Assembly (NCBI GenBank): GCA_016926595.1
Contig: JAFGOG010000302.1
Span: 1 to 28,698, forward strand
Direction of reading: 5' to 3'
Source of the DNA: Anaerolineae bacterium
GTDB taxonomy: Bacteria; Chloroflexota; Anaerolineae; JAAYZQ01
DNA: 28,698 nt
The notes under the pieces are model-generated. The model was given only the letters and a program-made list of their open reading frames with translations, was not told where the DNA came from and did no database searches. The position numbers were made by a program, and so were the translations under genes. Positions 15,050-22,084 of the stretch are shown here, in pieces; position 1 is the stretch's first letter; every line of letters starts with the position of its first letter.

Positions 15050-16333
15050 ATGACCTACAGCCTGCTTGGAGCGCACGCCAATGCCACTGCCGGCGGCATG
15101 CCGGAAGTTATCGCCGCCTGGAAGCCGCCCCTGGTGGTCCTCCTCGATCACAGCGACGTGTGGCACCAGGTCAAATCCGCTTCCCCCAAGACCACCTTCG
15201 TCGGCCGCATCTATATCCCCTACCAGCCCGACTTTAACAACCCCGGCCTCGACCCGATCCAGACCGCCCGCGACATCTGCACCCAGGTCCTGCCTTGGGC
15301 CGAGCGGATGGGCGCTACCTACAGCTTTTGGCAGGGGGTCAACGAGCCGATCGTCGACTCGCTCGAAGCCATGCAGCGCTATGCCGATTTCGAGTCCGAG
15401 CGCGCCCGCGTCATGGACGGCCACGGCTTTCGCGTCGTCGTGGGCAGCTTCTCAGTCGGCAACCCCCACATGCCCTACTGGGCTGGCTTCCTGCCGGCCC
15501 TGGAGGCCGCCCGCCAGTTCAACGGGGCGCTGGCCCTCCACGAATACGGCTGGCCGACCATGAAACAGAACGCGATCTGGCTCTCCCTGCGCCACCGCAA
15601 GGTTTATAACGGCGCGCCGGCTCAGAACTGGGCGGGCCTGCCCGACCACCTCAAAACCTTGCCGCTTCTCATCACCGAATGCGGCCTCGATGGGCTGCTT
15701 GAGCAGCCCCACCCACCTCGTGGTTGGCGAAACCTGTGCACCGCCGAGCAATACCTCGCCGAGCTGGATTGGTACAACCGCAAGCTGTGCCAGGACCCAT
15801 ACGTGGCCGGCGCTGCCCTTTACTGCTGCGGCACTAACGACTCCCAGTGGAGCCCGTACGACATCTGGCCTGAGGTCGCCCAGGCGTTGGCTGCCCACGC
15901 CACACCCGTCTACCCCTTGTTCGAGCCGGTGACCTGGCCCTGCGAAGAAGAAGAGCCCGAACCGCCACCTCCACCGCCCCCCGGCCAATGGCAGATGTCT
16001 GTGGAACACCGGCCGGGCGCACGGATCATCGTCGGCGGCTTCCCCAGGCCGGGCATCGCCTTAACCATCACCGATCCCTGGAACAACTCCCTGTCGGTCG
16101 TCAGTGGCTCCAAGCCAGAGTATGGCCCTGGCGGCTTTGAGGCGCTGGCCCCCAACCCCGCCACCTACACCCTTGCCTTTCTGGACCAGCGCTTCCAGGT
16201 AACCACTCAGGACGGGATCACGTTCCTGACCTTTGCCGAGACGCAAACCGCACCGCCGGCCGAAGAAGACAAGCTCGATCAGATACTAGCGCGGCTGGAT
16301 CAGATCATCGCCATGCTGCAGCAAATGGGCTAA
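15050..16333 (+). CDS. Glycoside hydrolase-like TIM-barrel protein with Pro-rich linker and C-terminal helix
   Basis: A 427-residue protein. Residues 1-295 look like a clan GH-A barrel: WQGVNEP with Glu99 as likely acid/base, LALHEYGWP, and LLITECG with Glu210 as likely nucleophile. The usual family number cannot be assigned. A seven-proline linker (305-311) leads to a ~90-residue beta-rich domain and then a short amphipathic tail, LDQILARLDQIIAMLQQMG. No signal peptide is present, so a cytosolic or non-classically exported protein is implied. The ATG at 15050 has GAAGGG upstream; a longer frame back to 14777 crosses the promoter. The next gene carries a similar tail, so the two products may assemble together (inference). 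Confidence 0.75.
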   Translation: MTYSLLGAHANATAGGMPEVIAAWKPPLVVLLDHSDVWHQVKSASPKTTFVGRIYIPYQPDFNNPGLDPIQTARDICTQVLPWAERMGATYSFWQGVNEPIVDSLEAMQRYADFESERARVMDGHGFRVVVGSFSVGNPHMPYWAGFLPALEAARQFNGALALHEYGWPTMKQNAIWLSLRHRKVYNGAPAQNWAGLPDHLKTLPLLITECGLDGLLEQPHPPRGWRNLCTAEQYLAELDWYNRKLCQDPYVAGAALYCCGTNDSQWSPYDIWPEVAQALAAHATPVYPLFEPVTWPCEEEEPEPPPPPPPGQWQMSVEHRPGARIIVGGFPRPGIALTITDPWNNSLSVVSGSKPEYGPGGFEALAPNPATYTLAFLDQRFQVTTQDGITFLTFAETQTAPPAEEDKLDQILARLDQIIAMLQQMG

Positions 16334-16376
16334 AAGGCCACAAGCCGATAGCCGGCAGTTGTCATGAGGAGGAAAG

Positions 16377-17036
16377 ATGGGAAACCCCAAGATCTTTGAC
16401 CAACAGGGCCAGGAGCGTGATTGGGCCTGGCTTGTCGCCAACTTTGGCGCCATAAACCTCGAGCGAGCCCCATCCACCACCGGTAAGGTTTTCCGCGCCG
16501 TCAAGCTCCAGGATGCCGAAGGCCCGGCTGTCCAGATTGTACAAATCGTCGATCAGGACGGTAATCCTATGGCCGGTGTGGGCGTCGTCCGCTGGTGGCC
16601 CGACGCTCCCAAGCTGCCGGGGTGGGGCGATGAGGTCAGCAAGTGGCGCGGGCGGGGCGTGTACGGCCTGACCGGCCTGTCGGGCGACATCGGTTTTGGC
16701 ATGGGGCACGGCGACTATTACTTCCCGCCCACCGGCGGGGCCAGTGGGGTGTGGGTGGCCGACCTGAAAGGGCAGTCCGATTTTATCAGCGGACTGGGCA
16801 TGCTGGGCGGCACCAACCACCGCCGCATAGACGTCTATTACCAGTTCGTGGATCTCGATGCCCAACCTGCCGAGCCGCCTGATGAGCCGCCCGATGAGCC
16901 GCCCGATGAGCCGCCTGTCGAGCCGCCTGTCGAACCACCCGACCAACCGCCCGGGGAGTCGCCTGCCGATCCATGGCCGGCACTGCTTGAAAAGCTTGAC
17001 CGGATCATCGCCCTGCTCGAAGCGCAGAGCGGGTAG
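16377..17036 (+). CDS. Chloroflexota-type beta-domain protein with EPPD repeat linker and C-terminal helix
   Basis: A 219-residue protein, unassigned to any functional family. The N-terminal ~160 residues read as a beta-rich domain (IFDQQGQERDWAWLVANFG, VVRWWPDAP, GDIGFGMGHGDYYFPP). I have the impression of similar domains in other Chloroflexota but cannot verify it. Residues 165-192 are a Pro/Glu/Asp linker built from a four-residue unit, followed by a tail, PALLEKLDRIIALLEAQSG, much like the tail of the preceding gene. There is no signal peptide. GAGGAGG precedes the ATG; the gap from the upstream stop is 43 bases, so the pair is an operon. Confidence 0.75.
   Translation: MGNPKIFDQQGQERDWAWLVANFGAINLERAPSTTGKVFRAVKLQDAEGPAVQIVQIVDQDGNPMAGVGVVRWWPDAPKLPGWGDEVSKWRGRGVYGLTGLSGDIGFGMGHGDYYFPPTGGASGVWVADLKGQSDFISGLGMLGGTNHRRIDVYYQFVDLDAQPAEPPDEPPDEPPDEPPVEPPVEPPDQPPGESPADPWPALLEKLDRIIALLEAQSG
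16872..16950 (+). repeat. 12-bp tandem repeat coding the EPPD linker
   Basis: Units close to GAGCCGCCCGAT repeat about six times, drifting to GAGCCGCCTGTC and GAACCACCCGAC. They encode the EPPD/EPPV linker of the overlying gene and are a site for length change by slippage. Confidence 0.75.
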
Positions 17037-17058
17037 TACCTGGCTGAAAGGGGATCTC

Positions 17059-17595
17059 GTGCACACACAAAAAAAGAGATTGGCCGCGATCGTGCTCTTG
17101 GGTGGCCTTGCCGTGCTGGCCAGCTACGCCTACGTCCTGGCCCTCGATCCTGCCACCCGAGCCGGCCTGTGGGGAGGCGTGCCGCAGGATCTTTTGCCGG
17201 CCTATACTCTTTCTATGATGTTGGCTGCCGCGGGCTTTTTCGCCTTTACCTATTTGCTGTTCGTCCGCGTGGACCCGGACCGGGTGCGGGTCGCCGGTCG
17301 CTTTGGTTATAGCTTGTTCCAGGTCTTGTATCTGCTGATCCTCATCCCCTCGGCGCTGTGGCTGCCGCTTACCGCGGCGATGGTTCAGCAGCCAGGCAGC
17401 CTCCTGTGGCTAGGCATCCGGCTGGTGCTGGCTTTGGTAGGTTTCGGCGCGCTGGCTCTGTTGTCGGCGCTGTTGAGCTTGCGGCCGCGGCAGCGCGGGG
17501 TAGCCTATTGGCTGGCCGTGGCAGGGGCTGTGGCGTTTTGCATTCAAACGGCAGTGTTAGACCTCTTTGTTTGGACTGCCTATTTCCCAGCCTAG
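17059..17595 (+). CDS. Small integral membrane protein, five predicted TM helices
   Basis: A 178-residue hydrophobic protein with five predicted membrane helices (about residues 7-29, 44-70, 83-110, 116-142 and 148-172) and short charged loops such as RVDPDRVRVAGR and LRPRQRG. I see no catalytic or binding motif and do not recognise the family. The GTG at 17059 is selected because AAGGGG lies five bases upstream; the frame opens further left inside the preceding gene but as a shadow. It is 22 bases after the EPPD-linker gene, so probably part of the same operon, and its stop faces the lipoprotein gene across 43 bases. Confidence 0.75.
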   Translation: MHTQKKRLAAIVLLGGLAVLASYAYVLALDPATRAGLWGGVPQDLLPAYTLSMMLAAAGFFAFTYLLFVRVDPDRVRVAGRFGYSLFQVLYLLILIPSALWLPLTAAMVQQPGSLLWLGIRLVLALVGFGALALLSALLSLRPRQRGVAYWLAVAGAVAFCIQTAVLDLFVWTAYFPA

Positions 17596-17638
17596 AGCAC
17601 GGGCGCCTGGCTCTGATTCCGCACAGGCCCAGACAAGA

Positions 17639-19543
17639 TCACCACCTGGAGCTTCTGCCTATCGCCGTGACGATGCTGGACACGGTAAAGCTGCCCAATG
17701 CGGTGGCAGAGCTGACCGTTCCGCCCTGGTACAGGCCGTCGGTGGCCGTGCCGGTTGAGTTGCCTCCGTAGTATACCTCGTAGGTGGAGCCGCTAGCCAG
17801 CTTGGGCGAGGAGAAGGCTATCGACTGGTACTGTTTGGACGGTACAAAGGTCAGGATCTCCTCGCCGTCGCTGCTTTGAATGTGGATCAAGGTGCCGGCC
17901 CGCAGCGTCGAGTTCAAGTTCAGCAGCAGGGAATATTGGCTCGACGACTGGTCAGGCGCCTGGGCCATGCCCGCGCTGCCCACCGCCACCAGGAATCCGC
18001 CGCTGATCTCAAACCCGCTGATGTAATCCAGCGCGCCGTTCATGTTTTCGGTAGGACCGTTGACGATCACCACGCCATCGGTCATCTCGATGTAGCCGTT
18101 GGCGTCGATGCCGTCCCCGTCGGCATCGACATAGACATAGCCACCGTTGATCGCGAGGTAGTAGCTGCCCGAAGCCGCAAAGGCGTCCTGGCCCGGCCCT
18201 CCGCCCGGGCGCCCACCGCGGCCCGGGCCAAAATTCATGCCCGAGCCGTCGTTCCCACTGGCGACGTTGATGCCGTCGTCACTGGAGACAATGTGGATGT
18301 CCCCATCGTTGATGGTGATAATGGCGCTTTCGAGACCTTCAAAAGAGTCCGTGATGCTGATCTCGCCGCCGTTGATCTTGAGCGTCGAGTCGGCGTGCAT
18401 GGCATCGTCTCCGGTTGACAGGATAAAGGTGCCGCCGTTGATCGTCAGGCTGCCGTTAGAGTGGATGGCGTCGTCGGCCGAGCTGATCGTAATCGTTCCG
18501 CCGTCGATGTTGACGCTGACTGCCGCCAGGATCCCCTTGGCCGATGCACTCTCGCCGATGCGACCTTCGCTGCCTCCTCCTGCGATCACCACGATCTCCC
18601 CACCCGCGATCAGGACGTCTGTCTGGCCTTCAATAGCATCGTTTCCAGATGTGACATGGATCGCGCCGCCTTCGACCAGAACATACCCCTTGGTCGCGTC
18701 CTCTTCATTGTCCGATTTCAGGCCGTCGCCTTGGGCGTCCACCGTGATATCCCCGCCCTTGACAACGACATAATCCTTACCCCGGATGCCGTCATCCACC
18801 GCGCCTACCGCCAGTGTCCCGCCGGCAATGATCAGCCCGTCTTTGCTGGCGATGCCGTCGTTATAGTTGCCGTCGACCGCCAGCGAGCCGTTGCCATAGA
18901 TCGTAAGGTCGGCCATGCTGAAAATCGCCGCGTTGGGCGCGTCCTCTTCGGCATCCCCGACGACGTACGAGGCGCCGTCCGACACGCTGTTCTCCGTATT
19001 GTCGCCCAGGACGATGATCGCCTCGTCGGCGCTCATGACATAGATCGGGGCGCCCGTGGAGCTGCTGATGTCGACCCCGTCTAGCACGAGCCGGACGATC
19101 CCGTCTTCTTGTGAGTTGACAATGATCTGCCCATCGGCTAGCGACCCGCTGATGACGTACGTGCCGGCCGACGTAATCGTCGCCCGGCTGCCGTCGATGG
19201 TTACGCTGGCTCCATCCGCAGTGATCGAATCCCCCTGCAGTGCTATCTGGATGGCTCCGGAGCTGTCCCAGGCATAATCCTCCGCATCGCCGTGATCCCT
19301 CTTGTTCGCAGTGACCGCCTCTGCCACCGAGTCCGCTTCCGTACCCTCGTCCCCTTGATCCGATTTGATGGTTGTGACCATTACCGCATTTGCCGCCGCA
19401 ACTGTCTCTGTCCCCGTGCTTGCCTCGCTGTTGCCGGCCTGTTCTATGTCGGACAATGCCGGCTGCTGGCTTGCTCCACACGCTGTCAGCATCGACAGCA
19501 CAAGGGCACACGCCAACAAAAGCGCCATCTTGTGTTTTCCCAT
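17639..19543 (-). CDS. Lipoprotein with Cthe_2159-like carbohydrate-binding beta-helix
   Basis: A 634-residue protein. The signal peptide ends in lipobox LTAC with the lipidated Cys22, so it is anchored on the outer face of the membrane. After a ~60-residue acidic, Thr/Ala-rich spacer comes a long beta-helix with short recurring turns such as YNDGIASKDG, VDDGIRGKDY, GNDAIEGQTD and ADDAIHSNG, each followed by GG-x-I/L strands. This is the pattern of the Cthe_2159 family (PF14262), whose founder binds cellulose and polygalacturonate and binds calcium. A Gly-rich insertion (GRGGRPGGGPG) lies in the middle. ATG at 19543 is chosen for the signal peptide, with GGAGG about eleven bases upstream; the open frame continues to 19708 without sense. 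The polysaccharide is not known. Confidence 0.85.
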   Translation of the reverse strand: MGKHKMALLLACALVLSMLTACGASQQPALSDIEQAGNSEASTGTETVAAANAVMVTTIKSDQGDEGTEADSVAEAVTANKRDHGDAEDYAWDSSGAIQIALQGDSITADGASVTIDGSRATITSAGTYVISGSLADGQIIVNSQEDGIVRLVLDGVDISSSTGAPIYVMSADEAIIVLGDNTENSVSDGASYVVGDAEEDAPNAAIFSMADLTIYGNGSLAVDGNYNDGIASKDGLIIAGGTLAVGAVDDGIRGKDYVVVKGGDITVDAQGDGLKSDNEEDATKGYVLVEGGAIHVTSGNDAIEGQTDVLIAGGEIVVIAGGGSEGRIGESASAKGILAAVSVNIDGGTITISSADDAIHSNGSLTINGGTFILSTGDDAMHADSTLKINGGEISITDSFEGLESAIITINDGDIHIVSSDDGINVASGNDGSGMNFGPGRGGRPGGGPGQDAFAASGSYYLAINGGYVYVDADGDGIDANGYIEMTDGVVIVNGPTENMNGALDYISGFEISGGFLVAVGSAGMAQAPDQSSSQYSLLLNLNSTLRAGTLIHIQSSDGEEILTFVPSKQYQSIAFSSPKLASGSTYEVYYGGNSTGTATDGLYQGGTVSSATALGSFTVSSIVTAIGRSSRW

Positions 19544-19608
19544 TCTGCGTCTTTCCTCCATTCCATAGATGCTCATGCCATTTGCCAGGCCAGGCGCCCT
19601 TTGTAGGA

Positions 19609-19623
19609 GCGCGGTTTCCGCGC
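19609..19623. repeat. Short REP-like palindrome
   Basis: GCGCGG, three T, CCGCGC inside GTAGGAGCGCGG. Intergenic palindromes of this style are often dispersed in many copies; copy number cannot be counted from this window. Confidence 0.35.
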
Positions 19624-19698
19624 CCAACCGTCGAACAACATGGTCCCTCAATAGGCAATTGACGTTGCGCCGCCGCCATCCGCTCTGATCATGCCCCC

Positions 19699-19704
19699 AT
19701 TGTA
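19699..19704 (-). promoter_or_regulatory. Extended -10 element for the lipoprotein gene
   Basis: The minus strand reads TGCTACAAT, an extended -10 preceded by an 8-base inverted repeat (19706-19728) that would overlap the -35 region and could be an operator. The leader to 19543 would be about 150 bases. Confidence 0.4.
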
Positions 19705-19936
19705 GCACAAGGATGTGGAGTCCTTGTGGAGAGGCGCTGGAGATTCCGTGGAGTTGGTGCAGATTTCCTTGGGGACGCCCGAGTTATCCACAGATCGACT
19801 TCTCCGGCAGGGGATCGACCTGGGAGCCGGCCCCTTCCCTGTTCGAATAAAGCCATGCCTGGAGACAGCTCCCTACATCGGATTCTCACCACTCCTCCAT
19901 CATTCTTCCACGACTTGGCAGAAACGCAGGCAGGAT

Positions 19937-19964
19937 TTGACATTTCAGCAGCCTTGACTATACT
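19937..19964 (+). promoter_or_regulatory. Sigma70-like promoter for the ketopantoate-reductase-like operon
   Basis: A perfect TTGACA (19937-19942) and TATACT (19959-19964) are 16 bases apart. The leader to the GTG at 20049 is about 80 bases and carries two inverted repeats. Confidence 0.7.
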
Positions 19965-19968
19965 AATC

Positions 19969-20001
19969 GCTATATGCTAATGATTCGCACTTGCATATAG
20001 C
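19969..20001. promoter_or_regulatory. Operator-like inverted repeat GCTATATGC-N15-GCATATAGC
   Basis: A perfect 9-base inverted repeat (19969-19977 and 19993-20001) with a 15-base spacer begins right after the -10 box, where a bound repressor would block transcription start. Confidence 0.55.
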
Positions 20002-20015
20002 TCACAATACAGACA

Positions 20016-20031
20016 GGCGACTATAGTCGCC
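20016..20031. promoter_or_regulatory. 16-bp perfect palindrome before the ribosome site
   Basis: GGCGACTATAGTCGCC is fully self-complementary and lies just ahead of the GGAGGAGGAG ribosome site of the gene at 20049. It may be a second operator, or an RNA hairpin affecting translation. Confidence 0.6.
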
Positions 20032-20048
20032 AGGGAGGAGGAGCGATC

Positions 20049-21131
20049 GTGTCCAAGATCCTTGTTTATGGTTCAGGCCCATTAGGCAGCTTGTTCGCCG
20101 CCCGCCTGCAGCAGGGCGGCAACGACGTCTCGATCCTGGCCCGCGGCCGGCGCCTGACCGAGCTGCGCGAGCACGGCATCGTGCTGGTCGATGTGATGAT
20201 CAAGGAGCAGACCGTCACCCGGGTGAATGTGGTCGAGGAGCTGGCGCCCGACGACGCTTACGACCTGGTGCTGGTCATCATGCGCAAGAACCACGCCCTC
20301 CAGATCTTGCCCGTGCTGGCGGCGAACAGGAGCACGCCCAACGTTCTGTTCCTCATGAACAACGCCGCCGGACCGGGCGCGCTGGTCGAGGCGCTGGGCC
20401 AGGAGCGGGTGCTGATCGGCTTTCCCAACTCGGCCGGCTACCGCGAGGGGCATGCCGTCCACTGCCTGACCGGCACCGAGGAGGACAAGGCTTACGTGCC
20501 CTTTGGCGAGGTGGATGGCCGCATCACCGACCGGGCGCAGCAAGTGGCCCGTATCCTCGAGAGCGCGCCGGGCTTTGGGGCCCAGATCCGCGTCGACATG
20601 GACACCTGGCTCAAGTACCACGTCGCTCTTCTGTTCCCCTCGCTGGCGCCAGCCCTCCGCGCCGCAGGCGTCGACAACTACCGGCTGGCCCGCACCCGCG
20701 ACCTGGTCGTGCTGGCCGTCCGGGCCATGCGCGAGGCGTTCCATGTCCTGCGCTCGTTGGGGCTGCCGGTCACGCCGCCCAAGTTCAACGTGATCAACTG
20801 GCTGCCGGAGCCGATCCTGGTCCTCTTTGTGCAGCGCCTGTTGGCCAACCCCCTCATGGAAACGGCGTTGGTCAAGCACGCCGAGGCAGCCCGCGACGAG
20901 GTGCAGCACCTGATCGGCGAATTCATGGCCCTGGCCCGCACGACCTCGGTTCCCACGCCGACTATCGACCACCTCCTTCAGTACTACGAGCCCGACGCGC
21001 TCCAGGTGGCCGACGGCAGCGCCGAGATTCCGCTCCACTGGAGTGGCCTGCTCGCCGCTCTCGGCGTGCTGGTCATGCTGGTCACGGCGTGCGTGCGGCT
21101 GATCAAGCGGATTGGCGCAAAGCGCCAATGA
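20049..21131 (+). CDS. Ketopantoate reductase-like (ApbA/PanE family) protein with C-terminal TM helix
   Basis: A 360-residue protein. The NADP-binding Rossmann motif GSGPLG is at 8-13, followed by the family pattern VLARGRRLTELREHGIVL and a conserved NNAAGPGALVEALG region; the helical C-terminal domain spans about 175-320. PanE reduces 2-dehydropantoate to pantoate for coenzyme A, but this family is wide. The product is longer than typical PanE (~300) and ends with a hydrophobic helix (SGLLAALGVLVMLVTACV) plus a basic tail, implying membrane anchoring; I would not call it PanE. GTG at 20049 has a strong GGAGGAGGAG site. It overlaps the next gene by ATGA. Confidence 0.8.
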   Translation: MSKILVYGSGPLGSLFAARLQQGGNDVSILARGRRLTELREHGIVLVDVMIKEQTVTRVNVVEELAPDDAYDLVLVIMRKNHALQILPVLAANRSTPNVLFLMNNAAGPGALVEALGQERVLIGFPNSAGYREGHAVHCLTGTEEDKAYVPFGEVDGRITDRAQQVARILESAPGFGAQIRVDMDTWLKYHVALLFPSLAPALRAAGVDNYRLARTRDLVVLAVRAMREAFHVLRSLGLPVTPPKFNVINWLPEPILVLFVQRLLANPLMETALVKHAEAARDEVQHLIGEFMALARTTSVPTPTIDHLLQYYEPDALQVADGSAEIPLHWSGLLAALGVLVMLVTACVRLIKRIGAKRQ

Positions 21132-21826
21132 GCACTCGGGTACGGTACGGCATAATAAAGTGGATCGTCCAGGCCGCCCTGGGTCTGGCAGCTTACGGCC
21201 TGATCCTATTCCTCGCCGCCGGCAGAGCTGACTGGATGTGGGGTTGGGTCCAGCTCATTATCGTCGCTGCCTTCCTGGCTGCTCATCCTTTGCTGCTGAT
21301 CCCCATCAACCCCGAGCTGTTGGTGGAACGGGAGAAAGGCATTCGCGCTGAGGGTGTAAAGACGTGGGATAAATGGATCGCCGGTCTGGCTGCCGGGACG
21401 TTGCTTCCCTTGTGGGTGGTGACCGGGCTTGACGCGCGCTTTAACTGGACAGGGGGGATGCCCCTCGCGCTTCACGCCGGCGGCCTGGCGGTCAACATCT
21501 TGGGGTATGCCCTGTTCTTGTGGGCCATGGTATCCAATGCGTTCTTTGCCGAGGGTGTTCGTGTCCAACACGAGCGCGGCCATACCGTGGCGACAGGCGG
21601 TCCATATCGGGCCGTGCGTCACCCTGGTTACGCCGGTGCCATCCTGGGCGGTCTTGCCATGCCCTTCCTGCTTGGCTCGCTGTGGGGGCTGATCCCGGCG
21701 GCCATATCGGCGGCGTTGTATGTGGTGCGCACCGCCCTGGAGGACAGGACGCTGATGGAGGAACTGCCGGGCTACAGAGAATACGCACAGCGGACCCGCT
21801 ACCGCCTGGCGCCTGGTCTGTGGTAG
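21128..21826 (+). CDS. Isoprenylcysteine carboxyl methyltransferase-like membrane protein
   Basis: A 232-residue polytopic protein of the ICMT/PEMT-like group: about five hydrophobic segments, then the SAM-binding signature GPYRAVRHPGYAG and the C-terminal EDRTLMEELPGYREYAQRTRYRLAPGLW in pieces typical of this group. Bacterial members methylate lipids or small hydrophobic acceptors in the membrane; the substrate here is unknown. The ATG at 21128 overlaps the upstream stop (ATGA), so the two membrane-associated proteins are translationally coupled and probably act together. A longer frame from 21089 adds only upstream-gene shadow. Confidence 0.85.
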   Translation: MSTRVRYGIIKWIVQAALGLAAYGLILFLAAGRADWMWGWVQLIIVAAFLAAHPLLLIPINPELLVEREKGIRAEGVKTWDKWIAGLAAGTLLPLWVVTGLDARFNWTGGMPLALHAGGLAVNILGYALFLWAMVSNAFFAEGVRVQHERGHTVATGGPYRAVRHPGYAGAILGGLAMPFLLGSLWGLIPAAISAALYVVRTALEDRTLMEELPGYREYAQRTRYRLAPGLW

Positions 21827-21870
21827 CGGAGAAGCTGCCTGACCCGGCGTTTTGCACACGGCGATCAGGT

Positions 21871-21900
21871 GCGAGCCCATGTCGAGGCACCCGGGCTCGC
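21871..21900 (+). terminator. Possible terminator hairpin after the methyltransferase gene
   Basis: GCGAGCCC (21871-21878) pairs exactly with GGGCTCGC (21893-21900); a second weak stem and TTTT follow about 15 bases later. It is GC-rich and in the right place 45 bases after the stop, but the T-run is short. Confidence 0.3.
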
Positions 21901-21981
21901 CGTAGGCCTCCTCGGCTTTTCCACTCTCTCCCGCGCTGCGGCGGGGGAATGCCCTCTTGGATTCCGGTCAGGTTTTGCCGC

Positions 21982-22010
21982 TTGCCCTTTTTGTCGAGTC
22001 CGCGTATAAT
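21982..22010 (+). promoter_or_regulatory. Sigma70-like promoter for the FHA gene
   Basis: TTGCCC (21982-21987) and a perfect TATAAT (22005-22010) are 17 bases apart; the ATG at 22085 follows after a leader of about 68 bases. Confidence 0.65.
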
Positions 22011-22084
22011 GGAGCCTGGCAATCTGTCGGAGTAAATGCTGAGCTGTCCGGCAGGCTGCCAGTACCGGCAGAAGGAGAGCTTCG

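Larger units (their letters stand above)
19544..20048. other. 505-base intergenic region with divergent control signals
   Basis: No convincing gene is seen. From left to right it holds the leader of the lipoprotein gene, a GCGCGG-ttt-CCGCGC palindrome (19609-19623), an extended -10 for the lipoprotein (19699-19704), an 8-base stem CACAAGGA/TCCTTGTG (19706-19728), a promoter for the plus-strand gene (19937-19964) and two inverted repeats. Short frames exist on both strands at 19689-19957 but lack ribosome sites and recognisable sequence. Confidence 0.6.

Noticed and set aside
16872..16950. Tandem repeat considered as a CRISPR-like array
   Set aside because: The 12-base units have no spacers and are in frame, coding for a proline linker.
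19784..19792. Perfect DnaA box TTATCCACA
   Set aside because: Only one copy is present, with no AT-rich stretch, dnaA or dnaN nearby; a single 9-mer in 28.7 kb is not surprising.
19689..19957. Short open frames on both strands in the gap before 20049
   Set aside because: No ribosome sites, Arg/Pro-rich translations, mutual overlap, and promoter elements at both ends of the gap.
20082..21128. Minus-strand frame of 348 codons opposite the reductase gene
   Set aside because: It lacks a ribosome site and motifs; the plus strand has promoter, operators and a Rossmann motif.
21835..21930. Minus-strand translation EEAYGEPGCLDMGSHLIAVC, possibly a gene remnant
   Set aside because: Short, overlaps a hairpin, and without a match I can name; insufficient to call a pseudogene.
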